Positions 1 to 8,762 are shown, numbered from the stretch's first letter. The stretch: 64,000 nt of DNA from Rhodopseudomonas sp. BAL398 (GCF_033001325.1 NZ_CP133111.1:3038001-3102000), one strand, 5' to 3'. A program made the numbers and translations. The notes: generated from the letters alone by a model not told the origin.

Positions 1-457
1 CTGTCGCGCGGTTGGTCAGCGTCACGTCGGTGGCCGCATTGATGCCGGTGCCGCTGGTGGTGGCGGTGATCAAGCCAGAATTGATCACGGCAAGAGAGCC
101 GGTGGCGGCCAAGATGCCGTTTGTCCGGCCCAGAACAGTCGCGCCAACGCCGTTATTGATCACCGCATCGCCGACCCAGATGCCTTGGCCGCCAGCACTC
201 ACACCTTCAACTGTCGCGCCATCGGTGACGTTGATCGTGATGTCCGTCTGGATGCCGGTGCCGTACCCGTCAGGGTCGTTTTGATTGGTGGTCGTTCCCG
301 AGCAGGTCACCGTGCTGCCTGGCGCCGGTGTCGTGGCATCGACGGCGCCGGGGGTACAGGCGGCTTGCGCCAGTGTTGCCGTCGCGACCGACATCCCGAT
401 CGCCAAAGCGGCGCTGGCCGCGCTCTGCATCCACGCGTTTGCCCGACCCAATTTCAT
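1..457 (-). CDS. Autotransporter-like surface protein, N-terminal part (truncated by window edge)
   Basis: Reading from ATG at 457 (GGGGGGCGAG just upstream), the frame stays open to base 1 (152 codons). The first 33 or so residues form a signal peptide (positive start, hydrophobic core, cleavage near ATLAQA/A). After it comes a Gly/Thr/Asn-rich stretch with repeating motifs such as GTGIQTDITINVTDGATV and INSGLITATTSGTGI, typical of right-handed beta-helix passengers of type V autotransporters. It is probably exported to the cell surface. The C-terminal beta-barrel, if present, lies outside the window, so the class is inferred from the N-terminus only. It is divergent from the winged-helix regulator at 820, which may control it. 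Confidence 0.72.
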   Translation of the reverse strand, partial: MKLGRANAWMQSAASAALAIGMSVATATLAQAACTPGAVDATTPAPGSTVTCSGTTTNQNDPDGYGTGIQTDITINVTDGATVEGVSAGGQGIWVGDAVINNGVGATVLGRTNGILAATGSLAVINSGLITATTSGTGINAATDVTLTNRAT

Positions 458-595
458 GCTCGCCCCCCGTCAACGTCACGCCCGTTGCGCATCCCTGGAG
501 GGCAGTTCAACACTCGACCGGAGCCCCTCCACAACCAAGAACCAGTGTTTGGCAGCAGAACGAACGTCATAAGTGACTGAAAAAACACGCTTTCT

Positions 596-644
596 AACAA
601 TTGCCAAACAATTGAGAACAATGCCGCAACAATGAACACGCAAT
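596..644. promoter_or_regulatory. Phased AACAAT direct repeats in the divergent autotransporter/regulator gap
   Basis: Four exact AACAAT hexamers start at 596, 607, 617 and 628, and a partial copy (CGCAAT) starts at 639. Spacing is 11, 10, 11 and 11 bp, so all lie on one face of the helix. The array is in an AT-rich island in the gap between the start codons at 457 and 820. OmpR/PhoB-type winged-helix proteins commonly bind direct repeats spaced by about one turn, and the neighbouring gene encodes such a domain. That it is the operator of this regulator is inference. Confidence 0.55.
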
Positions 645-819
645 ACGTGCGGATGACGGGCAGCGCGAAGATGCCGATAGGTCGTTTCCGCGCATGACCG
701 GGACACGCCCTGTTCGATTCGGCGCTGCCCCCGCGCTGAAACACGCGACAGAGCCGCACCGCCATGACAGAATTCGTCGGTGAGTGGTGCCAGGTGAGAG
801 AGTGCGGGTGGAGTTTGGA

Positions 820-2424
820 ATGGGCAAAGCTGAAGGTGTCTCCTTCGGGGAGTTGATCCTGGACGAGACCTGCCTGTTCGCCCGACGCGGCAGCACCACC
901 ATCCAGTTCACCCGCAACGAGCGGGCCCTGTTGCTCGCCTTATCGCGCAACCCGCAGCGGTTGATGTCGCGCAGCGGTCTGATCGAGGAGATCGCGTCGC
1001 TGGATTCCGGCGCCTCCGACCGCAATATCGATTTCCTGGTCAACCGTCTGCGCGCCAAACTCGGCGACAGTGCCAAATCGCCCCGATACATCGCCACCCA
1101 ATATGGCGAGGGTTACGTCTGGATCGCCGAACCATCGGCGGTGCCGATCGTGGCGTCACCGCAGTCGGGGCCGATCGATGCCTATCTCGCCGTCGTTCCG
1201 GCCTCTGCCGTGCAACGCGACCGCATCGACACGCGGGCGTTATCGCTGCTCGCTCACTTGCGCGACGGAATCGCCGCCGACCTGTCGCCCGCGCAGAAAG
1301 TCGTCATCGTCGACGACTGGCGCGCCGTTGTCTCAAACGGGCTGCGCTATGTGTTGCAGGTGAGCTTTCAGACCGTCAACGAGCGCCCCGATTGCACGGC
1401 GACATTGCGCGAGATGCCGTCGAGACGCATCGTCAGGGCGTTCCGCCTCGAACTCGCCGACAACGCATCCCTTGCGTCGGAAGCAACGCGGGTTTCGCGC
1501 GGGACGATCAAGGAACTGCGCAACGCGCTCACCCATGCCTCGGCCGGCCTTGGCACGCCCTCCGACCAGCCCCTCGACATTCGTCTGCGCAAGGCATCGA
1601 CTTTGCTGTCGTCGTCCAATCCGGCCTGGCTCAAGAAGGGCCAGGAGCTGAGCGCGGCGCGTGCGGATCATCCGGCCGATCCCGACATCGCGTTACAATG
1701 GTGCCTGCATCTGTTCGCGCGCCTTGTGCTCGCCAATCCCTTCACCGGCCTCAGCAGCGAGGAACGCGAGGAGATTGAGAGCGAGATCGAGGCCACGGCG
1801 CTGGATTGTCTGCCGGCTGTCCAGAGCAATCCGCTGCTGATGCTGGCTGCGGCCAAGCTGCTGTACTTCGTCGATCGCGGTCACCAAGACCTCGCCGAGG
1901 ATCTCGCCGAACGCGCCTTCGCACGCACCGCCGACTTCGCCGCCGCGCTGCCGGTGATGGGTCAGCTGCGGCAGGCGCGCGGCAACTTCGACGAAGCCGT
2001 CATCCTGTTCGACCGCGGCATCGAGATGGCCGATCCGGAGTCCGATTTTCTGCTGCATATGCGCGTGCTGAAATGCATTGCGTTGCTCGCGTCAGGTAAC
2101 CGCAATGCGCTCGATGCCGCCAACACCTTTGCCTACGACATCCCCTACAGCCCGCCCGAACTCGTTGTGTTGATAGGCATGACCATGACGGCCCCCGATC
2201 AGCCGCTGTCGGAGCACGTGGAGAAGACGCTGACCTCGGTCGGTGCTGGCGGGGTCCGCAATGCGCTCGAATATGTCTATTTCACCTCGGCGCGTCATCT
2301 CATCGCCCGAACGGCACGCGCGAATGTGATGCGCGGATTGGTCGCCCATGCGCTGCGTCTTCACGGCGCAGCGGCGATCCCGCCCATCGTCCTGGCCGGC
2401 ACCGGCCTGATCGCCGATGCCTGA
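820..2424 (+). CDS. Winged-helix (OmpR/CadC-type) transcriptional regulator with TPR-like C-terminal region
   Basis: The start at 820 is preceded by GGAG; an in-frame GTG at 784 would add 12 residues. The product is 534 aa. Residues of about 25-105 form a Trans_reg_C winged helix: an N-terminal beta segment, a helix with FTRNERALLLAL, the recognition region SDRNIDFLVNRLRAKLGD, and the wing YIATQYGEGYVWIAEP. There is no receiver domain. The rest resembles the large helical, TPR-like sensor/effector regions of CadC/HilA-type regulators (for example AERAFARTADFAAALPVMGQ followed by a GNFDEAVILFDRGIEMAD unit). No transmembrane segment is apparent. It is divergent from the autotransporter-like gene, which suggests a dedicated regulator. 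Confidence 0.78.
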   Translation: MGKAEGVSFGELILDETCLFARRGSTTIQFTRNERALLLALSRNPQRLMSRSGLIEEIASLDSGASDRNIDFLVNRLRAKLGDSAKSPRYIATQYGEGYVWIAEPSAVPIVASPQSGPIDAYLAVVPASAVQRDRIDTRALSLLAHLRDGIAADLSPAQKVVIVDDWRAVVSNGLRYVLQVSFQTVNERPDCTATLREMPSRRIVRAFRLELADNASLASEATRVSRGTIKELRNALTHASAGLGTPSDQPLDIRLRKASTLLSSSNPAWLKKGQELSAARADHPADPDIALQWCLHLFARLVLANPFTGLSSEEREEIESEIEATALDCLPAVQSNPLLMLAAAKLLYFVDRGHQDLAEDLAERAFARTADFAAALPVMGQLRQARGNFDEAVILFDRGIEMADPESDFLLHMRVLKCIALLASGNRNALDAANTFAYDIPYSPPELVVLIGMTMTAPDQPLSEHVEKTLTSVGAGGVRNALEYVYFTSARHLIARTARANVMRGLVAHALRLHGAAAIPPIVLAGTGLIADA

Positions 2425-2504
2425 CCGCGGTCGTTAACGCCCGGGATAGCCTATGCGTGGCATCGGCGTCCGTCTCATAGCGGCGGCCAAATGCCGCCTA
2501 TGCA

Positions 2505-2549
2505 CCCTCTCCCACCTTCGCGCAGCGACGCTGCGCGCGGGGGAGAGGG
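2505..2549. repeat. Palindromic GC-rich element between convergent genes (likely bidirectional terminator)
   Basis: CCCTCTCCC at 2505-2513 pairs with GGGAGAGGG at 2541-2549, and an inner CGCAGC/GCTGCG dyad lies between. It sits between the convergent regulator and gapR-like genes. The CCCTCTCCC...GGGAGAGGG pattern recurs in intergenic DNA of Bradyrhizobium relatives. There is no T-run, so termination is only plausible. Confidence 0.5.
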
Positions 2550-2572
2550 AGGATCAGAGCGGGAGCCGCCCC

Positions 2573-2848
2573 TTACAGCATGCCCAGCGCCTGCATGTAG
2601 GTTTCCAGGATGGTCTCTTCCTCGGCACGCTCATTAGCGTCCTGCTTGCGCATCCGGATGATGGTGCGCAGCGCCTTGACGTCGTAGCCATTGCCCTTGG
2701 CCTCGCCGTAGACCTCTTTGATGTCGTCCGAGATGGTCTTCTTTTCTTCTTCCAGCCGCTCGATCCGCTCGACGATGGCCTTGAGCTGGTCCTTGGCGAA
2801 GGAATGGGTCGCCTGATCGTCCAGAACGGACGTGGCCGTATTTGCCAT
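2573..2848 (-). CDS. gapR: GapR-like nucleoid-associated protein (UPF0335/DUF2312)
   Basis: This 91-aa protein matches the UPF0335/DUF2312 family. It has a short variable N-terminus, a long charged helix with [21 protein letters not shown], then [20 protein letters not shown] and IRMRKQD. In Caulobacter the family member GapR is a nucleoid protein that clamps around AT-rich, overtwisted DNA as a coiled-coil multimer. The whole length is present. It stands alone, convergent with the upstream regulator gene. Confidence 0.88.
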   Translation of the reverse strand: MANTATSVLDDQATHSFAKDQLKAIVERIERLEEEKKTISDDIKEVYGEAKGNGYDVKALRTIIRMRKQDANERAEEETILETYMQALGML

Positions 2849-3017
2849 CGGATACTCCTAGTGGAATTGGTGTGGTGGGACAGGGGAGCGACGTTATGCG
2901 CCCGCTTGTTGAGAAAGAACACTCAAGAGTGGGGCGCCCTGCGTCAAGGCGCTATCGCGGTCATCCACAGCACCCCCACAGCTTTGATTTTGCCGGAACA
3001 AGGCTACGAAAAATCCG

Positions 3018-3317
3018 TCAGTGGCCGCTGCGATTGGCCTCGACGGAGGCGGCCTGGTCGGGACCGGGGCGCTGGTGTTTGGCCTTCCAGACCTCATAGG
3101 GCATGCCATAGACCGCCTCGCGGCTGTCGTCCCGGCTCAACGCCACGCCGCGGGCGTCGGCTTCGTCCTTCAGCCAGTTCGACAGGCAGTTGCGGCAAAA
3201 CCCCGCGAGATTCATCAAATCGATGTTCTGAACATCGCTGCGCTCGCGCAGATGCGCGACCAGCCGGCGGAACGCCGCCGCTTCGAGCTCGGTCCTGGTG
3301 GTCTCGTCCATCGCCAT
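3018..3317 (-). CDS. DUF1244 family protein
   Basis: The start at 3317 gives a 99-aa protein beginning MAMDETTRTELEAAAFRRLV; a longer reading to 3410 lacks a good start. The core LVAHLRERSDVQNIDLMNLAGFCRNCLSNW and the later YGMPYEVWKAKHQ match DUF1244, a small helical family widespread in Alphaproteobacteria with no assigned activity. Two cysteines in the FCRNCLSNW segment are the notable feature and could bind metal, though this is not shown. It is a single gene. Confidence 0.85.
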   Translation of the reverse strand: MAMDETTRTELEAAAFRRLVAHLRERSDVQNIDLMNLAGFCRNCLSNWLKDEADARGVALSRDDSREAVYGMPYEVWKAKHQRPGPDQAASVEANRSGH

Positions 3318-3530
3318 GTTTCCGAATCCATCTTTGCCGCGGGAGATGGACCCAAAATAGGAATTGTCTGAGATTTTGCCACATCTGCGCGCTATAGCGA
3401 GCCGGCCCACATGCTGCCACAGTGGGCCGCGGCGGCGATTTGCAGCGGCAGCCCCGGAAAAACCCGGGCCACCGTTGACAGGCGCGACGCGTCACGCGAA
3501 GTCACCACTGAATTGATATAGCTTGGCCGA

Positions 3531-4124
3531 ATGATCAGATACGATTCTCATCCCCGCGTTTCACCGTCGCGTCGCGCCCCGGTCGGGCTGATGGCGGCGC
3601 TGGCGCTGTTTGCAGCCTGCCTCTGGAGCGCGCCTGCGGCGGCCGATTTCCGGCTTTGCAACAACACTCCGAGCCGGGTCGGAATCGCGCTGGGTTACAA
3701 GGACGTCGACGGCTGGACCACCGAAGGCTGGTGGAACGTATCGTCGCGCGCCTGCGAGACCTTGCTGCGCGGCACGTTGGTCGCACGGTTTTATTATATC
3801 TATGCGATCGATTACGACCGCGGCGGCGAATGGTCAGGACAGGCTTTCATGTGCTCGCGCGACAAGGAATTCACCATCAAGGGCACCGAAGACTGTCTGG
3901 CGCGGGGATTCGACCGCACCGGCTTTTTCGAGGTCGACACCGGCGAACAGCGGGCCTGGACCGTGCAACTGACCGAGAGCGACGAAAACAACAGCCAACG
4001 CTTGCCGGGGATGCCCGGAGCGCAAGCGCCGGGCGGCGCCATCCCGGGACTCTCCGGAACGCCGGGGCGCACCGCACCGGCAACGCCTGGCCTGACGCCG
4101 GACGCGCCCGGACCCAAGCCATGA
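3531..4124 (+). CDS. Secreted DUF1036 domain protein
   Basis: The 197-aa product has a signal peptide over about residues 1-38 (hydrophobic run ending WSAPAAA), then the DUF1036 core: FRLCNNTPSRVGIALGY, WTTEGWWNVSSRACETLL, YYIYAIDY and the Cys-containing FMCSRDKEFTI. The last 40 residues are a low-complexity Pro/Gly/Ala tail. Conserved cysteines fit a periplasmic disulfide-bonded fold. Its function is unknown. The stop overlaps the pyruvate kinase start (ATGA), so the two are likely co-transcribed, a common arrangement in this group. Confidence 0.85.
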   Translation: MIRYDSHPRVSPSRRAPVGLMAALALFAACLWSAPAAADFRLCNNTPSRVGIALGYKDVDGWTTEGWWNVSSRACETLLRGTLVARFYYIYAIDYDRGGEWSGQAFMCSRDKEFTIKGTEDCLARGFDRTGFFEVDTGEQRAWTVQLTESDENNSQRLPGMPGAQAPGGAIPGLSGTPGRTAPATPGLTPDAPGPKP

Positions 4125-5557
4125 GGCGGCTGCGACGAATCAAAATCCTCGCCACCCTCGGCCCCGCCTCCTCCGACAGCGCGATGATTCGCAAGCTGTT
4201 CGAGGCCGGAGCCGACGTGTTCCGAATCAATATGAGCCACACCTCGCACGACAAGATGCGCGAGCTGGTGAAGACCATCCGTAATGTCGAAAGCAGCTAT
4301 GGCCGTCCGATTGGCATCTTGGTCGATCTGCAGGGACCGAAGCTGCGCGTCGGCTCCTTCGCCGGCGGCTCGATCCAGCTCAACAATGGCGCGACCTTCA
4401 TTCTCGACTGCAACAAGGAGCCCGGCGACGCCAGCCGGGTCCAGCTGCCGCATCCGGAGATTCTTGCCGCGCTCAAGGTCGGCGACGCGCTGCTGCTCGA
4501 CGACGGCAAGGTGCGGCTGATCTGCGAGGAGACCGCGACCGACTTTGCCGTCACCCGCGTGGTGATCGGCGGCAAGATGTCGGACCGCAAGGGCGTCAGC
4601 CTGCCGGACACCGATCTGCCGGTATCGGCGATGACGTCGAAGGATCGCGCCGACCTCGAAGCCGCGCTGGAGACCGGGATCGACTGGGTGGCGCTGTCCT
4701 TCGTGCAGCGCGCCGAGGACGTCCATGAAGCCAAGCGGATGATTCGCGGCCGTGCCGCAGTGATGGCCAAGATCGAAAAGCCGCAGGCGATCGACCGGCT
4801 GCCGGAAATCCTCGAAGCCGCCGACGCGCTGATGGTGGCGCGCGGCGATCTCGGCGTCGAACTGCCGCTGGAGCGCGTCCCCAGCCTGCAAAAGCAGATG
4901 ACCCGGATGGCGCGCCGCGCCGGCAAGCCGGTGGTGGTGGCGACGCAGATGCTGGAATCGATGATCACCAGCCCGGTGCCGACCCGCGCCGAAGTCTCGG
5001 ACGTCGCCACCGCAGTCTATGAGGGCGCCGACGCCATCATGCTGTCGGCGGAATCGGCGGCCGGCAAATTCCCGGTCGAGGCGGTCTCGACCATGAACCG
5101 GATCGGCGAAGAGGTCGAACGCGACCCGACCTACCGCACGGTGTTGATGGCGCAACGGCCCGAGCCGGAAGCGACCGCCGGCGACGCCATCGCCAGCGCG
5201 GCGCGACAGATCGCCGAGACGCTGGATCTGTCGGCGGTGATCTGCTGGACCAGTTCAGGATCGACCGCGCTGCGGGTGGCGCGCGAACGGCCGAAGCCGC
5301 CGGTGGTGGCGATCACGCCGAACATCGCCACCGGCCGCAAGCTGTCGGTGGTGTGGGGCGTGCATTGCGTGGTCGCCGAAGACGCCAAGGATCAGGACGA
5401 CATGGTCGAGCGCGCCGGCAGCATCACCTTTCGCGACGGCTTCGCCCGCGCCGGCCAGCGCATCATCGTCGTCGCCGGCGTCCCGCTCGGCACGCCGGGC
5501 GCCACCAACATGGTACGCATCGCCTATGTCGGCCCGCCCGGCGACGCGGAGATGTAA
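4121..5557 (+). CDS. pyk: Pyruvate kinase
   Basis: The 478-aa enzyme converts phosphoenolpyruvate and ADP to pyruvate and ATP, the last step of glycolysis. Motifs in order are IKILATLGPASSD at the N-terminus, RINMSHTSHD, the catalytic lysine segment VMAKIEKPQAIDRLPEI, the Mg/substrate segment MVARGDLGVELPLERVP, and ATQMLESMITSPVPTRAEV followed by GADAIMLSAESAAGKFP. A C-terminal allosteric domain is present and the length is normal. The start at 4121 overlaps the DUF1036 stop by 4 bp, so expression is translationally coupled. Confidence 0.96.
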   Translation: MRRLRRIKILATLGPASSDSAMIRKLFEAGADVFRINMSHTSHDKMRELVKTIRNVESSYGRPIGILVDLQGPKLRVGSFAGGSIQLNNGATFILDCNKEPGDASRVQLPHPEILAALKVGDALLLDDGKVRLICEETATDFAVTRVVIGGKMSDRKGVSLPDTDLPVSAMTSKDRADLEAALETGIDWVALSFVQRAEDVHEAKRMIRGRAAVMAKIEKPQAIDRLPEILEAADALMVARGDLGVELPLERVPSLQKQMTRMARRAGKPVVVATQMLESMITSPVPTRAEVSDVATAVYEGADAIMLSAESAAGKFPVEAVSTMNRIGEEVERDPTYRTVLMAQRPEPEATAGDAIASAARQIAETLDLSAVICWTSSGSTALRVARERPKPPVVAITPNIATGRKLSVVWGVHCVVAEDAKDQDDMVERAGSITFRDGFARAGQRIIVVAGVPLGTPGATNMVRIAYVGPPGDAEM

Positions 5558-5581
5558 CCTGCCGCGTTGGGCCCTGCCCGA

Positions 5582-6058
5582 TCAAGCCGCTTCCTCGATG
5601 CCGACGACCAACCGCTTGCCCAGCGCGCGCAGCGCCTCCACCATCGCGGGCAATTTGGTCGAATGCTTGGGGTTCAGGATTCGGCGGATTTCTTTTTCGT
5701 CCTTGCCCATCCGGCGGGCCAGTTCGCTCTTGCTGATTCCAGCGGCGGTGAACGCTTCCAGCACCGCGAGCTTCGCCGAAACATCGGGCGCCACCGCAAC
5801 CATCATCGATCGCTTGGCCTTGGCGCCCCCCTTCACCAGCGCCTTGGTGTCCTCCTTGGCGCGCGCCTTGGGCAACGGCAGTCCGCGCTCTGGATAGGTC
5901 AGCAGCGCCAGTCCCAGCGCTTCCTCCGCCTGCGCGCAGGCGTCGGCCATGCTGTCGCCTTGTGTGATTGCTTCCGGCACATCCGGAAAACTCACGACGA
6001 TGACGCCGCGCTTGTCGCCCGGCTCAAACTCGGCGGCATAGGCATAGGTTCGCATCAT
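5582..6058 (-). CDS. hicB: HicB-family antitoxin
   Basis: The 158-aa protein has an N-terminal HicB-like partial RNase H fold (YAAEFEPGDKRGVIVVSFPDVPEAITQGDS, then ACAQAEEALGLAL) and a C-terminal helix-turn-helix (AGISKSELARRMGKDEKEIRRILN, residues of about 112-135). This is the antitoxin/autorepressor of a HicAB type II module. The hicA-like gene lies upstream on the same strand, the usual hicA-hicB order, but a 105-bp repeat element fills most of the gap. Confidence 0.87.
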   Translation of the reverse strand: MMRTYAYAAEFEPGDKRGVIVVSFPDVPEAITQGDSMADACAQAEEALGLALLTYPERGLPLPKARAKEDTKALVKGGAKAKRSMMVAVAPDVSAKLAVLEAFTAAGISKSELARRMGKDEKEIRRILNPKHSTKLPAMVEALRALGKRLVVGIEEAA

Positions 6059-6083
6059 TCATCCTATCGGGCCATTTCGGCCA

Positions 6084-6188
6084 CTCTAGAGCTCCAATTC
6101 TGATAGATCAGAGCCGGAGCACTAGATTCTTGTTTGGACGCGTTTTCTTCACGCGAACCGGTATCCACTTCGCTCGAAAACGCTCTAG
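6084..6188. repeat. Rhizobiales-type intergenic palindromic repeat between hicA and hicB
   Basis: Two adjoining dyads lie here. One is GCTCC...CTGATagATCAG...GGAGC at 6091-6120. The other has outer arms GCGTTTTC (6140-6147) and GAAAACGC (6176-6183) with inner arms GCGAA/TTCGC. The ends carry CTCTAGAG and CGCTCTAG. The second dyad resembles an abundant dispersed repeat of Bradyrhizobium, Rhodopseudomonas and Nitrobacter. Its right end overlaps the stop codon of hicA. Confidence 0.75.
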
Positions 6189-6385
6189 TCGGCCAGCCCC
6201 AATTGCTTTCTGATCTTCCTTGCGGTCTTCGGATCGATTTCCCGACTCGGCAAAGTCGTCAGCTTGCTGCCGACATAGACAACGGCGTGGCCTCCCTTTC
6301 CCTTCCGATAGTCGACGCGGAAGGCAAGGCCCAGGGCGCGGGCCTCGCTGCGGATTTCAGCGATGAAGCGATCACGCTTGTCCAT
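6185..6385 (-). CDS. hicA: HicA-like mRNA interferase toxin
   Basis: From ATG at 6385 the product is 66 aa, the typical HicA size; an in-frame ATG at 6409 would add 8 residues. It has the double-stranded RNA-binding-like fold pattern, with the conserved glycine/histidine segment KGKGGHAVVYVGSK (catalytic His in HicA) and a C-terminal helix TARKIRKQLGL. The expected activity is ribosome-independent mRNA cleavage, blocked by HicB. The TAG stop at 6185-6187 lies inside the repeat element. Confidence 0.8.
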   Translation of the reverse strand: MDKRDRFIAEIRSEARALGLAFRVDYRKGKGGHAVVYVGSKLTTLPSREIDPKTARKIRKQLGLAD

Positions 6386-6480
6386 GTCCACCGGCTCGGC
6401 GGTCCACATTCGGACGTTTTTGTCCGAATGTCAATTATGCCGGGCCAACCTCCGAACTCAGCGACCGTCAATCCAACCGC

Positions 6481-6909
6481 TTAGCCCTGCAGCGTCGCGT
6501 CCAGCGTGATCTTGGCGTTCAGCAGTTTCGAGACCGGGCAGCCGGCCTTCGCCATGCCGGCCAATTCCTCGAATTTCGCCTGGTCGGCGCCGGGGATCTT
6601 GGCGGTCAGCGTCAGATGCACCGCGGTAATCGAAAATCCGTCGCCATCCTTCTCCAGCGTGACGTCGGCCTTGGTTTCCATCTGCTCGGCGGTCAGTTTG
6701 GCCTCGCCGAGGATCAGCGACAGCGCCATGGTGAAACAGGCGGCATGCGCGGCGCCGATCAACTCCTCGGGGTTGGAGCCGGGCTTGCCTTCGAAACGGC
6801 TGGCGAAGCCATAGGGGTAGTCGCTGAGCGCGCCGCTCTTTGTCGAAATCGCGCCCTTGCCGTCCTTGATGCCGCCCTGCCATTTGGCCGATCCGAATGT
6901 CGTGCTCAT
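6481..6909 (-). CDS. osmC: OsmC family peroxiredoxin
   Basis: The 142-aa protein carries the OsmC/Ohr fold. The first redox cysteine is in ELIGAAHAACFTMALSLIL (about residue 59) and the second in MAKAGCPVSKLLNAKI (about residue 124), with the N-terminal WQGGIKDGKGAIS strand region. OsmC enzymes reduce organic hydroperoxides with a thiol pair. The DYPYGFASRFEGKPGSNPEELI segment marks the OsmC rather than the Ohr branch. The start has GGAGATGAAAC upstream. It is monocistronic. Confidence 0.92.
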   Translation of the reverse strand: MSTTFGSAKWQGGIKDGKGAISTKSGALSDYPYGFASRFEGKPGSNPEELIGAAHAACFTMALSLILGEAKLTAEQMETKADVTLEKDGDGFSITAVHLTLTAKIPGADQAKFEELAGMAKAGCPVSKLLNAKITLDATLQG

Positions 6910-6940
6910 GTTTCATCTCCGTGGGTTGAGTGGTTGAATA

Positions 6941-7930
6941 TTAGCGCATCGCCGCCTTCGGCATTGTGTCGGACGCCGCGATCATCGCCTCGATCTCGCG
7001 CGCGACGAGATCGGGCGCGGCATTCTGCACCATGTGTCCGATATCGGGCAGCACGATCAATTTGGCCCCCGGGACCGTCGCCGCGAAGGGGCGCGAATGA
7101 ATCTCAAGCGATACGGTGGTGTCGGCATCGCCATGGAATACCACCGTCGGCACCTTGATCTCGGTATAGCGCACCGATTGCTCCCGCACCGCCGGCTTCA
7201 GCGTCACCAGATCCCAGGCATTGGCGAGGAATTCCCGCGGCCGCAGCAGCAGCGGCGTGGCGGTGTCGGTGACGTAGCCCGCCGGCATGGTCTGCGGTTT
7301 GAATACCGCGCGCGCGCCAGGTTCGGTCAACCACCATCCCAGCGGCAGCGTGATCGTATAGGCCAGCAGCGGACCGATCACGGGAATCGTCATGAGCTTG
7401 TTGTAGCTGCCGACGCCGCCCGGCCACGGATAGGCGACCGGCGCCAGCATCACCAGCCCGGCCACCCGCGCCGGATAGTCCAGCGCCATCAGAGCGCCCA
7501 GCGCGCCGGCCAGCGAATGCACCACCAGGATGGCGTCGCTGACACCCAGTTCGCCCAGCGCCTGGTCGATCATCCTGGCCTGCGTCGCCGGCAATGAGTT
7601 TTCCAGATCGTCGCGCGTGCTCCAGCCATGGCCGGGACGATCGATCAGAATCACCCGATGGCTCCGCGCCAGCATGTCACCGAGTGGCATCTGCATCGCC
7701 CGCAGATTGGAGCTGGCGCCATGAATCATCACGATCGCCGGGCCGGCGGCATCGCGCGGCCCGAGGTCGCGGATATGGAGCCGGCCGCCGGGGACGTCGA
7801 CGAATTTTCCCTGCGGCGGATAGTGCTGCTGTAGCACGACGACGCCTGCCTGCGTGATCAGCGCCAAAACCACAGGCACCGCCAGCACAAACACAACGAT
7901 CATCAAGGATGTCCGGGAAAAATGCGGCAC
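6941..7930 (-). CDS. Membrane-anchored alpha/beta hydrolase
   Basis: The product is 329 aa from GTG at 7930; an ATG eight codons later is an alternative. An N-terminal hydrophobic segment (residues of about 9-31) acts as signal anchor. The hydrolase domain has the oxyanion strand IVMIHGASSNLRAM, the nucleophile elbow VVHSLAGAL (Ser, a GxSxG variant with His in place of the first Gly), the acid in FHGDADTTV and the base in LPDIGHMVQ. The triad is complete. The substrate is unknown. It lies just downstream of the TPR gene on the same strand and may be co-transcribed. Confidence 0.88.
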   Translation of the reverse strand: MPHFSRTSLMIVVFVLAVPVVLALITQAGVVVLQQHYPPQGKFVDVPGGRLHIRDLGPRDAAGPAIVMIHGASSNLRAMQMPLGDMLARSHRVILIDRPGHGWSTRDDLENSLPATQARMIDQALGELGVSDAILVVHSLAGALGALMALDYPARVAGLVMLAPVAYPWPGGVGSYNKLMTIPVIGPLLAYTITLPLGWWLTEPGARAVFKPQTMPAGYVTDTATPLLLRPREFLANAWDLVTLKPAVREQSVRYTEIKVPTVVFHGDADTTVSLEIHSRPFAATVPGAKLIVLPDIGHMVQNAAPDLVAREIEAMIAASDTMPKAAMR

Positions 7931-7973
7931 CAGGATGTTACGCTTCGCCGCCGCGAAGGTTTCATGCGCCGGT

Positions 7974-8639
7974 TCAGATATCGCGGCCTTCGACCTTCTC
8001 GGTCAGGGTCTTGACCAGCTCCGGCACCTTGTCGAGATGCGGGTTGATTGCCAGCGCCTGGCGGAAGGCATCGAGCGCGCGCTTGTCGTCGCCGAGCTCA
8101 CGCATGATCATGCCGAGCCCGGCCAACGCGCCGAAATGGCGTGGCTCGCGCACCAGCACCTGTTCGATATCTTCAAGTGAATGGGTGTAGTCGTTCTGCA
8201 GGTAATACACCGTCGCGCGCCGGTTCCAGGCCTCGACGTAATCGGGCTTCAGCTTGATCACCGCGTCAAGCAATTGCAGCGCGATATCCATTTGCTTGGC
8301 GGCCATCGCGGTCTTCGCCCGCAGCATCAACAGCGCGGTAGTGTCGCTGCTGGTCCGGGTCCACAACGCCCAGATCTTGGCCTCGACATGCTTGGCGCCG
8401 GCCTCGTCGGGGGCGGCTTTCAGCGCCCCGAACAGGAAATCCAGCCCCTGGCCGCGATCAGGCCGCACCAGCGGCAGCTTGGCAGGCGGCTCCGGCGGCG
8501 TCGGCCGCTCGGTCTGTTGGTGATCGTCTGGATGCGGCGCCTGCGCCATCGCCGGCGGCAAACCGACGGCCGTCAACGCAGCCAGCGAAACCACGCTTGC
8601 CAGCGACCATTTTCGAAGCGCGACGAATCCCGATGCCAT
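7974..8639 (-). CDS. Secreted TPR-repeat protein
   Basis: The 221-aa product has a signal peptide (about residues 1-33, ending GLPPAMAQA) and a proline-rich linker, then three or so tetratricopeptide units: MAAKQMDIALQLLDAVIKLKPD, YVEAWNRRATVYYLQNDYTH and FGALAGLGMIMRELGDDKRA. It is probably a periplasmic scaffold. No partner is evident, and only 43 bp separate it from the downstream hydrolase gene. Confidence 0.85.
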   Translation of the reverse strand: MASGFVALRKWSLASVVSLAALTAVGLPPAMAQAPHPDDHQQTERPTPPEPPAKLPLVRPDRGQGLDFLFGALKAAPDEAGAKHVEAKIWALWTRTSSDTTALLMLRAKTAMAAKQMDIALQLLDAVIKLKPDYVEAWNRRATVYYLQNDYTHSLEDIEQVLVREPRHFGALAGLGMIMRELGDDKRALDAFRQALAINPHLDKVPELVKTLTEKVEGRDI

Positions 8640-8762
8640 CGGTCAAGTCTAGACGCACACTATCGCGCTGCAAAGCAGCCGATGCGTCAAACAGCCGTGA
8701 TGGTGGGTTCCGATACGACGGGCAGAGATCGCGCCGGCATGAAAACCGGACTCACTCCAAGA

